Below are positions 1-10,691 of a DNA stretch of 64,000 nt, in pieces. Under the pieces are notes generated by a model. The model worked only from the letters and a program-made list of their open reading frames with translations, searched no databases and had not been told where the DNA came from. The stretch lies in NCBI GenBank assembly GCA_020205615.1, contig JAINUW010000728.1:1-64000 (forward strand), written 5' to 3'. The stretch's first letter is position 1, and every line of letters starts with the position of its first letter. The translations under genes and the position numbers were made by a program. This DNA is from Panax quinquefolius. Taxonomy: Eukaryota; Streptophyta; Magnoliopsida; Apiales; Araliaceae.

Positions 1-2901
1 CCTCAATTGAAAATTTTCAACTTCTAAACCTCTCTTTACTTAATACTGAATTTTCTTTAATTTATATACTATCTTCATAACTCAATCTAAATTCTTCTTC
101 CCGTCATTACTTATAGTACTTCTTCATTCGTATAGCATCTTTGTAAATCATTCATCGCTTAACAACCCCATCCAGTATTATTGAGTCACTATGATCAATG
201 GTGATCTTCTTTATCCTTCTCTCTATTATTATAGTCTTAGGTACTCCTACCTAAGGTTTATAACTTTATCGACTCGATAACTTACATAACGCCTCCGAAA
301 TCCGATTTCATCTTCACACCCTTGATTAAAAGACGTCACGAAAGTACATCATTCATCCAATACATCATTATATACTAAAATATAACAACATACACTCTCA
401 AATCCCGTGTTCGGAAACCTTATAACCTCTTTCATTACAAATAATGGTAATTACATTATTCATTTCATCTTACAAGAGTGACTTTTATCCGCCACCAAGG
501 ATACATAACTGCTTCATTAAACTAGTCTATAATTCAATTCATCTTTCTAATTTATAAGTCTTCACTGATCTTCTTGCATACCTTCACACTTGAACGACAA
601 TTCATCTGGAGACCTGCAAACTTGATCTTTACGGATCCTTAAGTTCTTCTAACCTTGTTCATTTGAAAATTGTTTTTCATTTAAAGCAAGTGTGAGCATT
701 AAATTTCCCAGAAGTCATAACAAATGAACAAACAACTTCGTAATTAAAACATTTCTTTAGAACTTCTATAACCGAACAAAGGTTATGAAGGCGACTTCAA
801 TAATAGGAATAGTCTCGATTCCTATCATCTTAAAACATCAATCGCTTTCTCTTGAAATACTTTCATCCCTCTACCTTTTCATACATCCACATGCAAGCTA
901 GAATCATAAAGTACAGAGACTTAATAATAAATTCATGTATAAAGCGAACATACTTGTATTGAACAACTCAATCATGCCGAACAATGCATATCATAGAAAC
1001 AATCAAGTGTTCAAATTGTGGGCTCAAGGCCCTCGTTCTACCACATTGCATAAATATCGCACATTCAAGACATGATGAGAGCTACCAATTACAACATTTG
1101 AGAAGTTTAAGAAACTAACATTCATGTAATATGAATGAAGTTAGAAACTTAAGCCTTACGCCCAGCATACGTACCACGCCTAACCTGCTTCATTTCAATT
1201 CCTATATAACACATAAGGAGAAAACATAAACACCAATTAGTCATATATTGAAATTACGCATCGTTTACTTAACTTTACTACTTCTTAGTAGTTGGCGTTC
1301 TTGCAATATAAGTTTACGCGACTAACTTCTTTTACCAATTTATGGCTTTATGATATAATGAGATGTCTTTTACTCATAACGCTCATCATCTGGATGATTT
1401 ATATTCTTATCTTCTTCTTATAACTTCTCTAGGACTCAAAGACACATCGCGTCTCTGCGCTAGTAGTTCATATGGTACTACGAGTGGTTTCAACAAACAA
1501 CCAACCAACAAACAAGTTCCCGTCTCATCTACACTAATCGCCATCACAATGAGTTAGATTAGTTGCGGTTTTGTATATACCTTCGCTCTCTAAAGGAATT
1601 GTTTAGCCCGGCTCACATATGTCAAACCATCAAAGGTGACGATTTAACGTATCACAACCTAACTTCTCTTAACTTATACGTAACTATTAAACTATAATGT
1701 TAGATTAACTCAATTTCTTATTCTTACTATTTCGAGAACTAAATGTCATCCCTCCGGATTCATTCTTTATCGAATCATATTAAACTTTCAATAATCTTAT
1801 TACCGCTTGTTACGGCTTTCTTTCGATAATTCATATAATATTTAATACTTTTATCCATTATATATTAACCCCATGTTCATTACTTTCGTTCTTAGTGTCA
1901 AAGCTTATACCAATCATCAGTATGATAAGACTAAGCGTCCATCGCAACGACGTTGCGTTCTCACGCCTATACGCTTCACATTTATCTCTCATTATCATGA
2001 TATAACACTCAGAAATGTTATTCATTACCCTCGCCACTCAACGCTCTAATGAATCACAACCATAAAGAATTCCTCACGCTCGCTCATCCCGACTACTGGG
2101 TCCTCGGATATAAGCATGTAATCCGCGATTATATTCTTTGTCATTTAATCTTGTTTAATCTATACGCTCAACCTTTAATAAAGGTTTACTGACACTTGAT
2201 TAAGTGTTACATTAGTTGAATATTAAATTCTTTATCGCCCTTACATTTCCCCAAGAGTCGAAAATTAAAAGATCATCTCTACTTTTTTCCTAACATCAGC
2301 CATATTCACTCCCTTTGTTATCTCATTGTGCCGTGGCAAGAGTTTACGATACTTACTTCAGCCTCATGTCAGCTTGTGCCACTCTCATAAGCAGCATGTT
2401 CAGCCATGGCTGGCCAAGCCCTAACCCTAGAAATTTTCTCTAAGTGTTAAATAAATTTTGAGAAGCTTTACTTCATGATCTCATATCTCCTTCATATAAC
2501 TTCGTAATGAGGTCGTTCCCAAGGCCATTCTCTTCCTTATCTTATGTACTTTAATACCCTCGGATAGAACTTCGTTTCAATCTATTAACGTGCCATTAGA
2601 TCGGCCTCGATCTTCACTCTTCGCTCATTTTATGTTTTTAACGCTTTCTTCGCTTGTTAAATCAAGTAATTCGATCATTCGAACTACCTGAACTTGTTCG
2701 CTCTTGAGTCTATGACTCATGTTTTCTATGTTCTATTACTTTCTTATGAAACCCACATGTTCGGGTTCATTTACTAACTTTCTAATTCTCATTCGCTTTT
2801 TATTTAAATTTCGCCATAACTTCGTTATATTTAAGTTTTAATCCATTCTTCATGAATGTTTCACCGTTCCTAACAAAACAATACACATCTAACTTATAAG
2901 C

Positions 2902-2968
2902 GATGGTTTTAAACTTGTCCATCAACAACAATTACACTACGATGGTTTTAAATTTGTCCATCAACAAC
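2902..2968. repeat. 39-bp tandem duplication
   Basis: A 39-bp unit starting GATGGTTTTAAACTTGTCC is followed directly by a second, 28-bp partial copy with one substitution. It is a simple local duplication inside non-coding sequence. Confidence 0.8.
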
Positions 2969-3485
2969 GTTCTTCGTGTTCTTCGTGTTATTCGTTCGTT
3001 ATTCATTTTAATCGATATTTTGGATTACGATTCCACTTTTTATTGGAATTTGATGTTATAGAACATTATTCCTTACTTATTTCACCTACTTATTTATATA
3101 ATCCATTCGGATCGCTCTAATTCATTACGAATCTTATACTTCCTTAAGAAATTTACAAACTAAACTTCTAATTTATTATTTCTTCATTTTCTTATGATTT
3201 CAACCATATGAAATCGTCTCTAACCTTATCTACCTCTTATCTTCATTAGTTATGTTTTTAAACATAAAAACTTAAAGAAATTTAAAAGATATTAGGTTCC
3301 GGACACTGCTCTTCTTTAATCCTCTTCCCAGTTATACAAAGCCAACGATTTGCAAGCTTTATTACATCTATCACTTTCGATCCGGATCATTCATGCTCAT
3401 GCTCTTCCTTCTCCTCCCATTGATTTCTTCTCTCTCTCTCTCAATTGTGGTATTTTCAAAATCCACAAATAATGAAATAAGCTTA

Positions 3486-3495
3486 CTATTTATAG
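3486..3495 (-). promoter_or_regulatory. TATA box of an LTR-like promoter
   Basis: The minus strand reads CTATAAATAG, the same core found in the G1 and G2 LTRs at 9325 and 42559. A run of CT/GA dinucleotides follows in the minus direction (about 3430-3442), as in many plant transcription start regions. Function is inferred from motif only. Confidence 0.35.
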
Positions 3496-4380
3496 ATTTT
3501 CAAAGCTAAGGGCATTTTAGTCATTTTTCGCCCCCACCTCCTTACTATTTCCCACCTCCTCCCACAACTTAGTTAACAGTTTACTTGGCCACCACCCTTA
3601 CTTGGTGGCCAAGTAGTCATTTCCACATGCCCATGGGTCAACCCAATGGGTCGCCCACGTGGTTATTACCCATCCGCTACTGACGGCTCGATCCATGGCT
3701 TTTCTCGGTTTGGGCCTTAACCCCAATTCTTATTGGGCCATCTGGGCTGATTTCACAAAGAGTTGGGCTTGACATAATCCAAGTCCAATTAGATTCTACA
3801 AAGTCCATGAACTCAAAGTTCATTAAGACTTATCGATTCTACGCATCTCATTCTCAGATTCTCGTATTTTCTTCAGATATAGCTGCATTTATATTCGATA
3901 TATCGTCATAATAATCTTCGTATTATACTCAGATAATAATTTATATCATACATTCATATCTCTCACGATAATAACCCTAATTATTATAATGATCATAAAA
4001 TTCTCTAACTCACTTTTCCTAACCCTTTGATTTGAGTCCGTAGTTAAAAACTTCGCTTTTTGCCATAATCTAAATATTATTGAATATTCCATCACGCCTC
4101 AAAATTAAACATAATCTATAGCTTCTCCTGGAATTTCAAAATAAATCTCCGAAAGCGTAAACGGATGAATAATGCCTATTTCGCTCTTTTCCTGTAAAAT
4201 ATTTTGTTCTTAAAAACTTATATTTTCGCCCAGAAAATTCTTTATTCGCTCAATCTAGCTCGTAATTTTAATACTACTGATTTATAATCATCCCCAGGTT
4301 ATGGAACGCATTAATAAACACATAACACATAATAATATTAATAAAATTCCTTTTATTAATAACTAATTTTTAAACTTAAA

Positions 4381-4711
4381 TTCGACAACCCGAATTTTCG
4401 TCGTCATGTAAACCGTGATTCTCGGGGGTTATCACCAAGGTGGTGGCTATTCCCATTGGTCGGATCGAGACCGGATAATTTGGGGTTATCTCCTAGATTA
4501 ATCTGGCCTTCTCCCCGGTGTGTGTTCGTAAGATTGATCTGCACGCCTCAAGGTTATCTCCGAGGTCGAATCGCTTACTCTGTGAGTGATCTGGGGTTGA
4601 TGTTGAACTTCCGGTAGTATCCTAAAGATGGATTTGGATCTGCTTTTCAGGGTTCTCTCTCTGCCCTCCCGCAATATTAGTGATGAGTACGAGAAAAATT
4701 TTATGTCTACA
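4381..4711. other. Unassigned segment with GGTTATCNCC repeats
   Basis: This segment is more GC-rich than its left neighbour and contains three diverged copies of a GGTTATC(T/A)CC word near 4427, 4482 and 4551. It replaces the part of the G1 5' LTR that should lie here, because the matching part of the 3' LTR (left of 10439) does not resemble it. No gene is visible. Confidence 0.4.
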
Positions 4712-4961
4712 TGGAGTAATGGTTCAAGACAGGTTGTTTTAGTAGTCCTCACTATTTTGTAAAATAGTGTATCAATAATTGTAATGAGGACTTATTTGAG
4801 TGTGGATATCATGCCAGTAAGATAATATTTGTATTTAAACTCCTAATTTATGTGTTGTCGATTTTGCACGACAATCAGATTAATGAAGTTGTAGTTGTTT
4901 TGCATACCATGTATTTGGCGATTCAGAATGGGTGATGTATACCTATTTTGGGGGCGCCGCG
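4712..4961 (+). repeat. G1 5' LTR, truncated remnant
   Basis: Only the terminal 250 bp of the LTR remain, aligning with 10439-10691 including the shared words TGGAGTAATGGTTCAAGACA and ATGGGTGATGTATACC. The end is degraded to GGCGCCGCG where the family has GGCGTCACA. The left part of the LTR is replaced by unrelated sequence. Confidence 0.75.
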
Positions 4962-4962
4962 G

Positions 4963-4980
4963 TTGTATCGAGCTTAGGAT
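4963..4980 (+). other. G1 primer-binding site, decayed
   Basis: TTGTATCGAGCTTAGG stands where G2 has TTGGTATCAAAGCTTAGG directly after its LTR. The G2 form is the usual initiator-Met tRNA complement (TGGTATCA core); the G1 copy has lost a G and gained substitutions. Confidence 0.65.
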
Positions 4981-5142
4981 ATGGTCTCAAGCGGAGATCG
5001 GGGAATAGAACTAGGAGGGAGAGACGAGTAAATCCTTAGCTAGTGTGTCCTACCTAAGCTTATTTGTTATTTAATTGGTCATTAGTAATATAGGTTAATA
5101 TGTGGCATGTCAATTAACCATTGTTTTGCGGATGGCGGTAAA

Positions 5143-6380
5143 ATGGCATCCGAAGATGTTGAGATAAGCAATGGAGCACATGAGACCGATTGAGTCACCA
5201 CCGATCGATACCTGAGGATAAGGAAGGCAATAACCCCTCGTAAACTTTAACACCGACCAAATGATGAACGATGGTATGTTTAGAACTTTCTAGAATTCAT
5301 GCAAATCCAAACAAGAGAGACTACTGCTCAAAAATGGGTGGAAACACTAGCAACTCACGGATGGTCACCGCTAAGTAGTTCAAGGAGTTAGGACCCCGTG
5401 AGTTTTTGGGAAAGCCAGAACCACTTTACGGCAGAGACGTGGATAAAGCGGATCACTAAGATATTTGATATCTTGGGATGCTTAGAGGAGCAAAGGTTCC
5501 TTTCGCCACCTTCATGTTGCGAGGAGAGCGGATTATTGGTGGGAATCCAGAAAAAGCGTACTCACCGCCTTGACTAAAGATGTCTTGGGAGAAGTTCAAG
5601 AATTATTCAACGACAAGTACTTTCCCAAAGTATTCGTCACACGAAGGAGGTAGAGTTCATCAAGTCGAGCAAAACAATATGAACGATGTTTGAGACGGGC
5701 TAAGTTTCTTCGAGTTGTCCCAATTTGCATCCCATTTGGTTGATAATGAGGAGAGAATGGACGCGAATGTTTCGCGAGGTTTGAAACCCAAAATACGTCA
5801 ATACCTCATTTCTCACAAACTTTGTTTATATTCGGATGTTGTGAATAGGGCTACCGGTTATTGGGAGCGATAAGGAGTCGTTCAATGAAGAATAATGACC
5901 AACAACTCGATGATAATCGTATCGGGGTGTGCAATATCGGAATAATGATAACCATCGTGGAGGAAATTATCATGCGAAATGGTAACCACCCGGTGGTAAT
6001 CGTAGCCAAGATAATAGGAAAGGTGCGTCAGTGGAAATTTCAAACAAAGAAGATTCAACAATGACGGGAAGGCGTCGGCACCTGACACCAAAGAACGAAT
6101 TCTGGGGAGGAGAAAGACCGCGGTTAGATGCTACTGAGATCACGGAGAAGAGGGACACATAAGTCAAACTGTTCATAAACTTCAAGGTATGTTTTAGTTG
6201 TGGAAAGGATTATTCATATAGCTCGAGATTTTCCTATAGTGAAACCAAGTCCAATGAGGATGGTGACTCGAAAAAACATCCGACAAGTCAAAGTCAGCCA
6301 GTTCTTGGAAGAGCATTTTTTGTGACTTCTCAAAAAGCGAGTAACCGAACGAATTTAGCACGGGTTAGTTAATAATAAAT
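5143..6380 (+). pseudogene. G1 gag relic
   Basis: Gag would form the particle that packages element RNA. The start is set by homology with G2: ATGGCATCCGAAGATGTTGAG here against ATGACATCCGAGAATGTTGAG at 40756 on the minus strand. Recognisable words follow in changing frames: a QFKELGP-like segment near 5370, a LEEQ..PFATFMLRGE-like segment near 5480-5530, WWES-like and FNDKYFPK-like words near 5540-5630, and glycine/asparagine-rich basic sequence near 5930-6060 before the nucleocapsid. Several single-base indels and stops interrupt it. About 1.2 kb is normal for a chromovirus gag. It is non-functional. Confidence 0.65.
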
Positions 6381-7490
6381 TCTTACGAAGTTTATACCTT
6401 ATTAGAATCGGTTCTACCCATTCTTTTTATCTCTCCTACTTGTGCTCAAGCGTTTGAACTTGACTACCGAGAAATTAGACTTTGACTTATTTGTTGAAAC
6501 TCAGTTAGGAGAAACTTTCGTTACATCCATTGTTTATAAATTTTGCTTGATTCACATTGGTACCCTCACCCCTACCTATTGATCTTATATCTTTAAAAAT
6601 TCTTGCATTTGATGTGATCTTAGGGATTGATTGGTTAACCACTCATCATACTAAAATTGATTATTTTCGTAAGGTTGTTAGTTTTCATATTCTAACCAAC
6701 TGTTAGACAAATTCAAGCAACCAAACCACTAAAATCAATCACCGTCATATCGAGCCATAAAGCCGTTCGTTTATTGAAAAACGGATGTCAAGCTTTCTTA
6801 CCCATATCGTGGACTTGAACAAAAATCGCCGATTTGAATGAAATTTTGTTGATAAGAATTTCCGATGTATTTCTGAAGAACTTCTCGGCCTACCCCAGAG
6901 CGTGATATTAAATTTTGTATCGACTTTAAACCCGTACAAAACCCATTTCTAAAATCTCACATCTTGATGGCTTCTATTGAACTTCGGAGTTAAAAACCTA
7001 ACTACAGAGTTGAGTACTTTAGCCTCTATCTGGTGACTTCTTTGTGGAATCATCAAACCGAGACTCTCTGTAGGTGACGTCATATTCGTGCGGTGGTAAA
7101 GCGATAGGTGTCATTGTGACGTCTTTATCCAAGATTGGGATATAAGTCACGATTGAGAGCAACCTAAGTCAATAATCGAAATACGTAGCTTTACAGGCTT
7201 AGTCCAGTTCTTATCGGAGATTCGTGGAAGGATATTCTCGAATTGATATTCCATTAACGCTTCGGTGACTCGTAGAGATACAAAAATTGAATGGAGCGAG
7301 GAATGTGAGAAGAGCTTTTAAGAACTCAACATGCGACAGCGACGTAGCTCGAAAGAATTGAATGAAGATTACGACCATACCATTCAATACCATCCTGGAA
7401 AAAAATGACGTGGTAGGCGACGTTGAGTAAAAAGATCGTATGTCGTTTACGAGTGCGATATTATTAACACAAAGACCCATTTTGCATGCG
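6381..7490 (+). pseudogene. G1 protease, RT and RNase H relics
   Basis: The protease C-terminal part is the clearest piece: translation near 6595-6690 gives an ILAFDVILGIDWLTTHHTKI-type stretch, typical of gypsy proteases just after the active site. The DSG-type catalytic triad region near 6380-6430 is broken. Next come a short RT N-terminal piece (about 6740-7120) with frameshifts, then a jump to the end of RNase H near 7330-7400, where DYDHTIQYHPGK is readable. The RT active-site palm is absent, implying an internal deletion of well over 1 kb compared with a complete element. It is a dead remnant of the polyprotein that would process and reverse-transcribe the element. Confidence 0.6.
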
Positions 7491-7948
7491 ACTTACAAAA
7501 GATGGAGATAGAGTTAAAGATTCAAGAAACTCGCGTGAAGATAACGAATATACGATTAGAATCGACTTTAATCGATAAATTTAAAGTTGCTCAAGCTTCT
7601 GAGACTGGAGTTGATGAATATGAAGAAGAAGCTGGTGAAGTCGTTATTCAAAAGCGAGAATCGACGATGTGAGGAAAGCTCAAACCTTCGATTTATTGGT
7701 CCATTTGAGATTCTCGATCAAGTAGGAACTGTGGCTTTATAGATTACATTTTACTGCCAAGTATGACGCGTGTTCATAACGTTTTTCGCGTTTCGATGTT
7801 ACGTAAATATGTGGACGACTAGAACCACATTATTGAGTTAGAACCAGACGAGATAGCAGAAGATTTAACGTACGAGGAGGTACCAGTCAAGATCTTGGAT
7901 AGGAAGGAGCATGTCTATTTATCGTCAATTTTGAGGACGAAATTTCAT
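7491..7948 (+). pseudogene. G1 integrase tail and chromodomain-like C-terminus
   Basis: After the RNase H remnant, an open stretch reads LQKMEIELKIQETRV, the linker normally found before the integrase zinc finger. It then jumps past the whole integrase core to the C-terminal SMTRVHNVFRVSMLRKYV motif (about 7758-7813) and the chromodomain-like tail (IIELEPDEIAEDLTYEEVPV, about 7830-7890). The tail stops short after a KILDRKEHV-type word, so the second half of the chromodomain is deleted. In chromoviruses this tail guides integration to particular chromatin. The ending joins directly to the polypurine tract. Confidence 0.65.
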
Positions 7949-7959
7949 AAGGAGGGAGG
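7949..7959 (+). other. G1 polypurine tract
   Basis: AAGGAGGGAGG lies directly before the 3' LTR start, the expected place and composition for plus-strand priming. G2 has AAGAAGGGAGG at the same point (14828-14841 reversed). Confidence 0.7.
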
Positions 7960-10691
7960 TCATAAGACCCCAACTTTTTATAAATAAAGATTTAATTTCT
8001 CTAATTATTATTTTAAAATAGTAAGGGGTTGATTTGATTAATGTGGTTAGTTATGGGTAAAATGCGCAAATATTTCAAATAAGCAAGTGGTTATAAAATA
8101 TTCATTGTTGTTGTCGGAATATTCGTTTGGTCGTGGAATATTCTTCTTTGTAGGGAATATTCGTATGCGATGACCTTAACCCTTGTGTGGTGGGCCCCAT
8201 AACGAAAAGCGATTGGATGAAGAAAACGATAAGTATATGTTGTTTATAAATAACTACGTAGTTGTTATATTAACTATTACTATTGGAATAATCTTTGGTT
8301 AAAACACAATAATACGCCATTGTTGACAAGAAGATACCTACCGTATTGCATAAATTATTGATTCTTACGTGAAGTCATTACTCAATAGTTGTTATAGTAA
8401 TTATTGTTCAATATTTTATTTTATTGATTCAATAATTGCTACGTTGATATTTTATATTACTGTTATTTTAATAATTTTCACAACACAGTATCTTTCATTA
8501 TCGGAGAAATAATTCATATTATCTGAATAATATTATTAGATAACATTATTGGCAATGTCTAGAAAGTTCGTCTAAGGAGAGGTTTGGTCACCTAATCGCT
8601 TGCCAAGATGAGGAGAAATCCTTATTGGAAAGCCCCCTCTTTCACAGGGAGCGGCTGGTCACGTGATATTGTGATTACAGTAATATTATTTGTGAATAAT
8701 TAATTATTAATTTATATGATGAGGAAAATATTAATTTTATGTGGATATAGATGGAGAAAATTTTTAATGTGACAATTGTTGAAAATTAATATTTTATCTT
8801 TTTCGATAAAATAATTATTTAAATGTATTATTATATTTTAATAATATAATAATGGTGATATTTTACAATGAATGGGATATATGAGTATATGAGGAGGAAG
8901 AGTATTTTTGTTGTAATAAATATTTAAAACATGTTTTTCATGTTGATGGACCCCATTTCTTGACCGAAATTTGATTATACTTTGTAAAATCGTCTGCTTG
9001 TAGATTTGTTCAATTTTTGTTTGGAATTTTGAAAACTTTCTTCCTGAAGTTGTAGAGAATGGAATTTCTATGGAAAAGGACATGAGTTTCGAATTTTTCT
9101 GATAAAAGGGCTATTTATTATGAATTATTCAAATTTTCAAGTTCCGTAATAATTGATTTTTGAAGTTTTAAATAATTTTTAAAAGAAAAACGTTTTTTAT
9201 AAGTTAAGTGGGTCTCACATGTGTTACAAAATGGGCTGAAATCAGATTTCAAAGATGGGCGTGAAAATTTTGTAAATATATTAATATTTTATTAAATTTT
9301 CGCTTTGGTGTTCTAAGCATTTTCCTATAAATAGGTGCTTAGGTTAGAATTGAAAATCATACAGTAAATTGAAATTTTTCTCTTTTCTCTCTATATTATC
9401 GAGTGTATTCTTGTGAGTATTTTGATATTTTGAGTGTGTTTTATCTGGGCAAAGTTCCTTCAAAGACTATATCCAAAGATTCTAGTCAAAAATTGTCTTT
9501 TTTGATGTAAGGGATATTATTTTTAAAAATGATATTATTTCTTCCAATATCATTAAACCGGAATATTGGTAAGATTTTTTCTTGTGAAATTCTTATCTTT
9601 TCACGTTTGGGTTACAATTCACGAGTTACTATTCACGAGTACTATTCACGTAAGCATTGATGATTTTCTTGTGGAATTTCTATCTTTTAGTGTCGTAGTT
9701 ACTATTCACATATACTTATTAATTATTAACATATATCGACATTATTCACGAGAAAAATTAAATTTTTCTTTTATGTGTCCAAGATTGTTCTGTTATGGTT
9801 CCTATCTTTGATTGGATCTATGTTTTGATCTTCATTTTGAATTACGCTCCACAATAGTTTTTTTATGGAGTATTTTTGAACATGGATAAATCAAGTACTA
9901 ATCCTTTAATATTTGTTCTTTTGTCTCACCGGGTTCGCTTTTCTTTAAAATATATTTTTCATCATCCTCACCCTAAATGATGATGATATCTATGAATATC
10001 TTTGGCTGTAGTGTAAAGATGAATGATTTTTGATGAATATCATCGTCGTAGTGCAAAGATGAAGCAGTGTTGAGATTAACATGATTAATCGATGAATATC
10101 TTTGGCTCAGTAATGCAAAGATGACTATTTGATTCAAGATGTATATCGATTGATGTTATAGGGATAAAATATCGAGAATGGACTCTCAAATTCATGTATT
10201 TATAATAGATTTCATTTTCACTTAACTCTTTTAATGAATTGTTATTTCACCGCGATTGTTGATCTAAAACTTGTCATCTATTGTATTCTATGATTTTTCC
10301 TGTTAAAGACTAAGGATAATTTTTTGTACATTATCTTAGTCATAATATTCTTTATCGAAGCTAGTTGAGCTCACCCTTTTCCTTTTTGTTCCATTTTTCT
10401 TCTCGTGAGATAAGAATATAGCGGAACTAGTCAAGGTGTGGAGTAATGGTTCAAGACAGTTGTTTTAGTAGTCCTCACTATTTTGTAAAATAGTGTATCA
10501 ATAATTCAGAATGAGGACTTATTTGAGTGTGGATATCTGCCTGTAAGATAATATTTGTATTTAAACTCACGGTTTATGTGTTGTCGTATTTTGCATTATA
10601 CAATCAGTATTAATGAAGTTGTAGTTGTTTATCACGATTATATTTGGCGTAACTCGGAATGGGTGATGTATACCTATTTTGGGGCGCCACA
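7960..10691 (+). repeat. G1 3' LTR
   Basis: The 2.73-kb LTR begins with a decayed terminus (TCATAAGACCCCAAC; family form TGTAACACCCCAAC) and ends GGGGCGCCACA. It contains a TATA box at 9325, and near 9990-10130 three diverged repeats built on GAATATCTTTGGC...GCAAAGATGA. Homology with the G2 LTR (40944-43506) is clear at both ends but loose in the middle, so the two copies are old relative to each other. Confidence 0.75.
9325..9334 (+). promoter_or_regulatory. G1 LTR TATA box
   Basis: CTATAAATAG followed by GTGCTTAGGTTAGAATTG; the G2 LTR carries the same arrangement (CTATAAATAG then GATGCTTAGTTAGAATTG) on the minus strand. Conservation between two diverged LTRs supports a promoter role. Confidence 0.6.

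Larger units (their letters stand above)
1..4380 (-). repeat. Unclassified LTR-like transposon debris
   Basis: This AT-rich stretch has no reading frame that I can relate to a known protein; the short open frames lack domains. Its 3' third looks like a plant LTR read on the minus strand: a TATA box (3486-3495 reversed), a CT-rich run, and G/C-rich blocks rich in GGCCCA-type words around 3590-3780. No TG...CA boundaries or target duplications could be fixed, so family and limits are unknown. It may be the remains of another chromovirus into or beside which G1 inserted. Confidence 0.4.
4712..10691 (+). mobile_element. G1: decayed Ty3/gypsy chromovirus (Tekay/Del type)
   Basis: A plus-strand LTR retrotransposon with a truncated 5' LTR, a primer-binding-site relic, gag, protease, RT, RNase H, integrase tail with chromodomain, a polypurine tract and a 2.7-kb 3' LTR. 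The 5' LTR remnant (4712-4961) matches the last 250 bp of the 3' LTR (10439-10691). The same family is present on the minus strand as G2 (14570-43506), which shares the PBS, LTR ends and protein words. The frame is broken many times and the middle of pol (most of RT and the integrase core) is missing, so it cannot encode its own proteins. No flanking duplication was found because the 5' LTR is truncated. Assignment to the Tekay lineage rests on the C-terminal chromodomain-like tail and the initiator-Met-type PBS. Confidence 0.75.

Noticed and set aside
1363..1557. 64-codon plus-strand frame
   Set aside because: Low complexity, no homologous pattern, surrounded by LTR-like debris.
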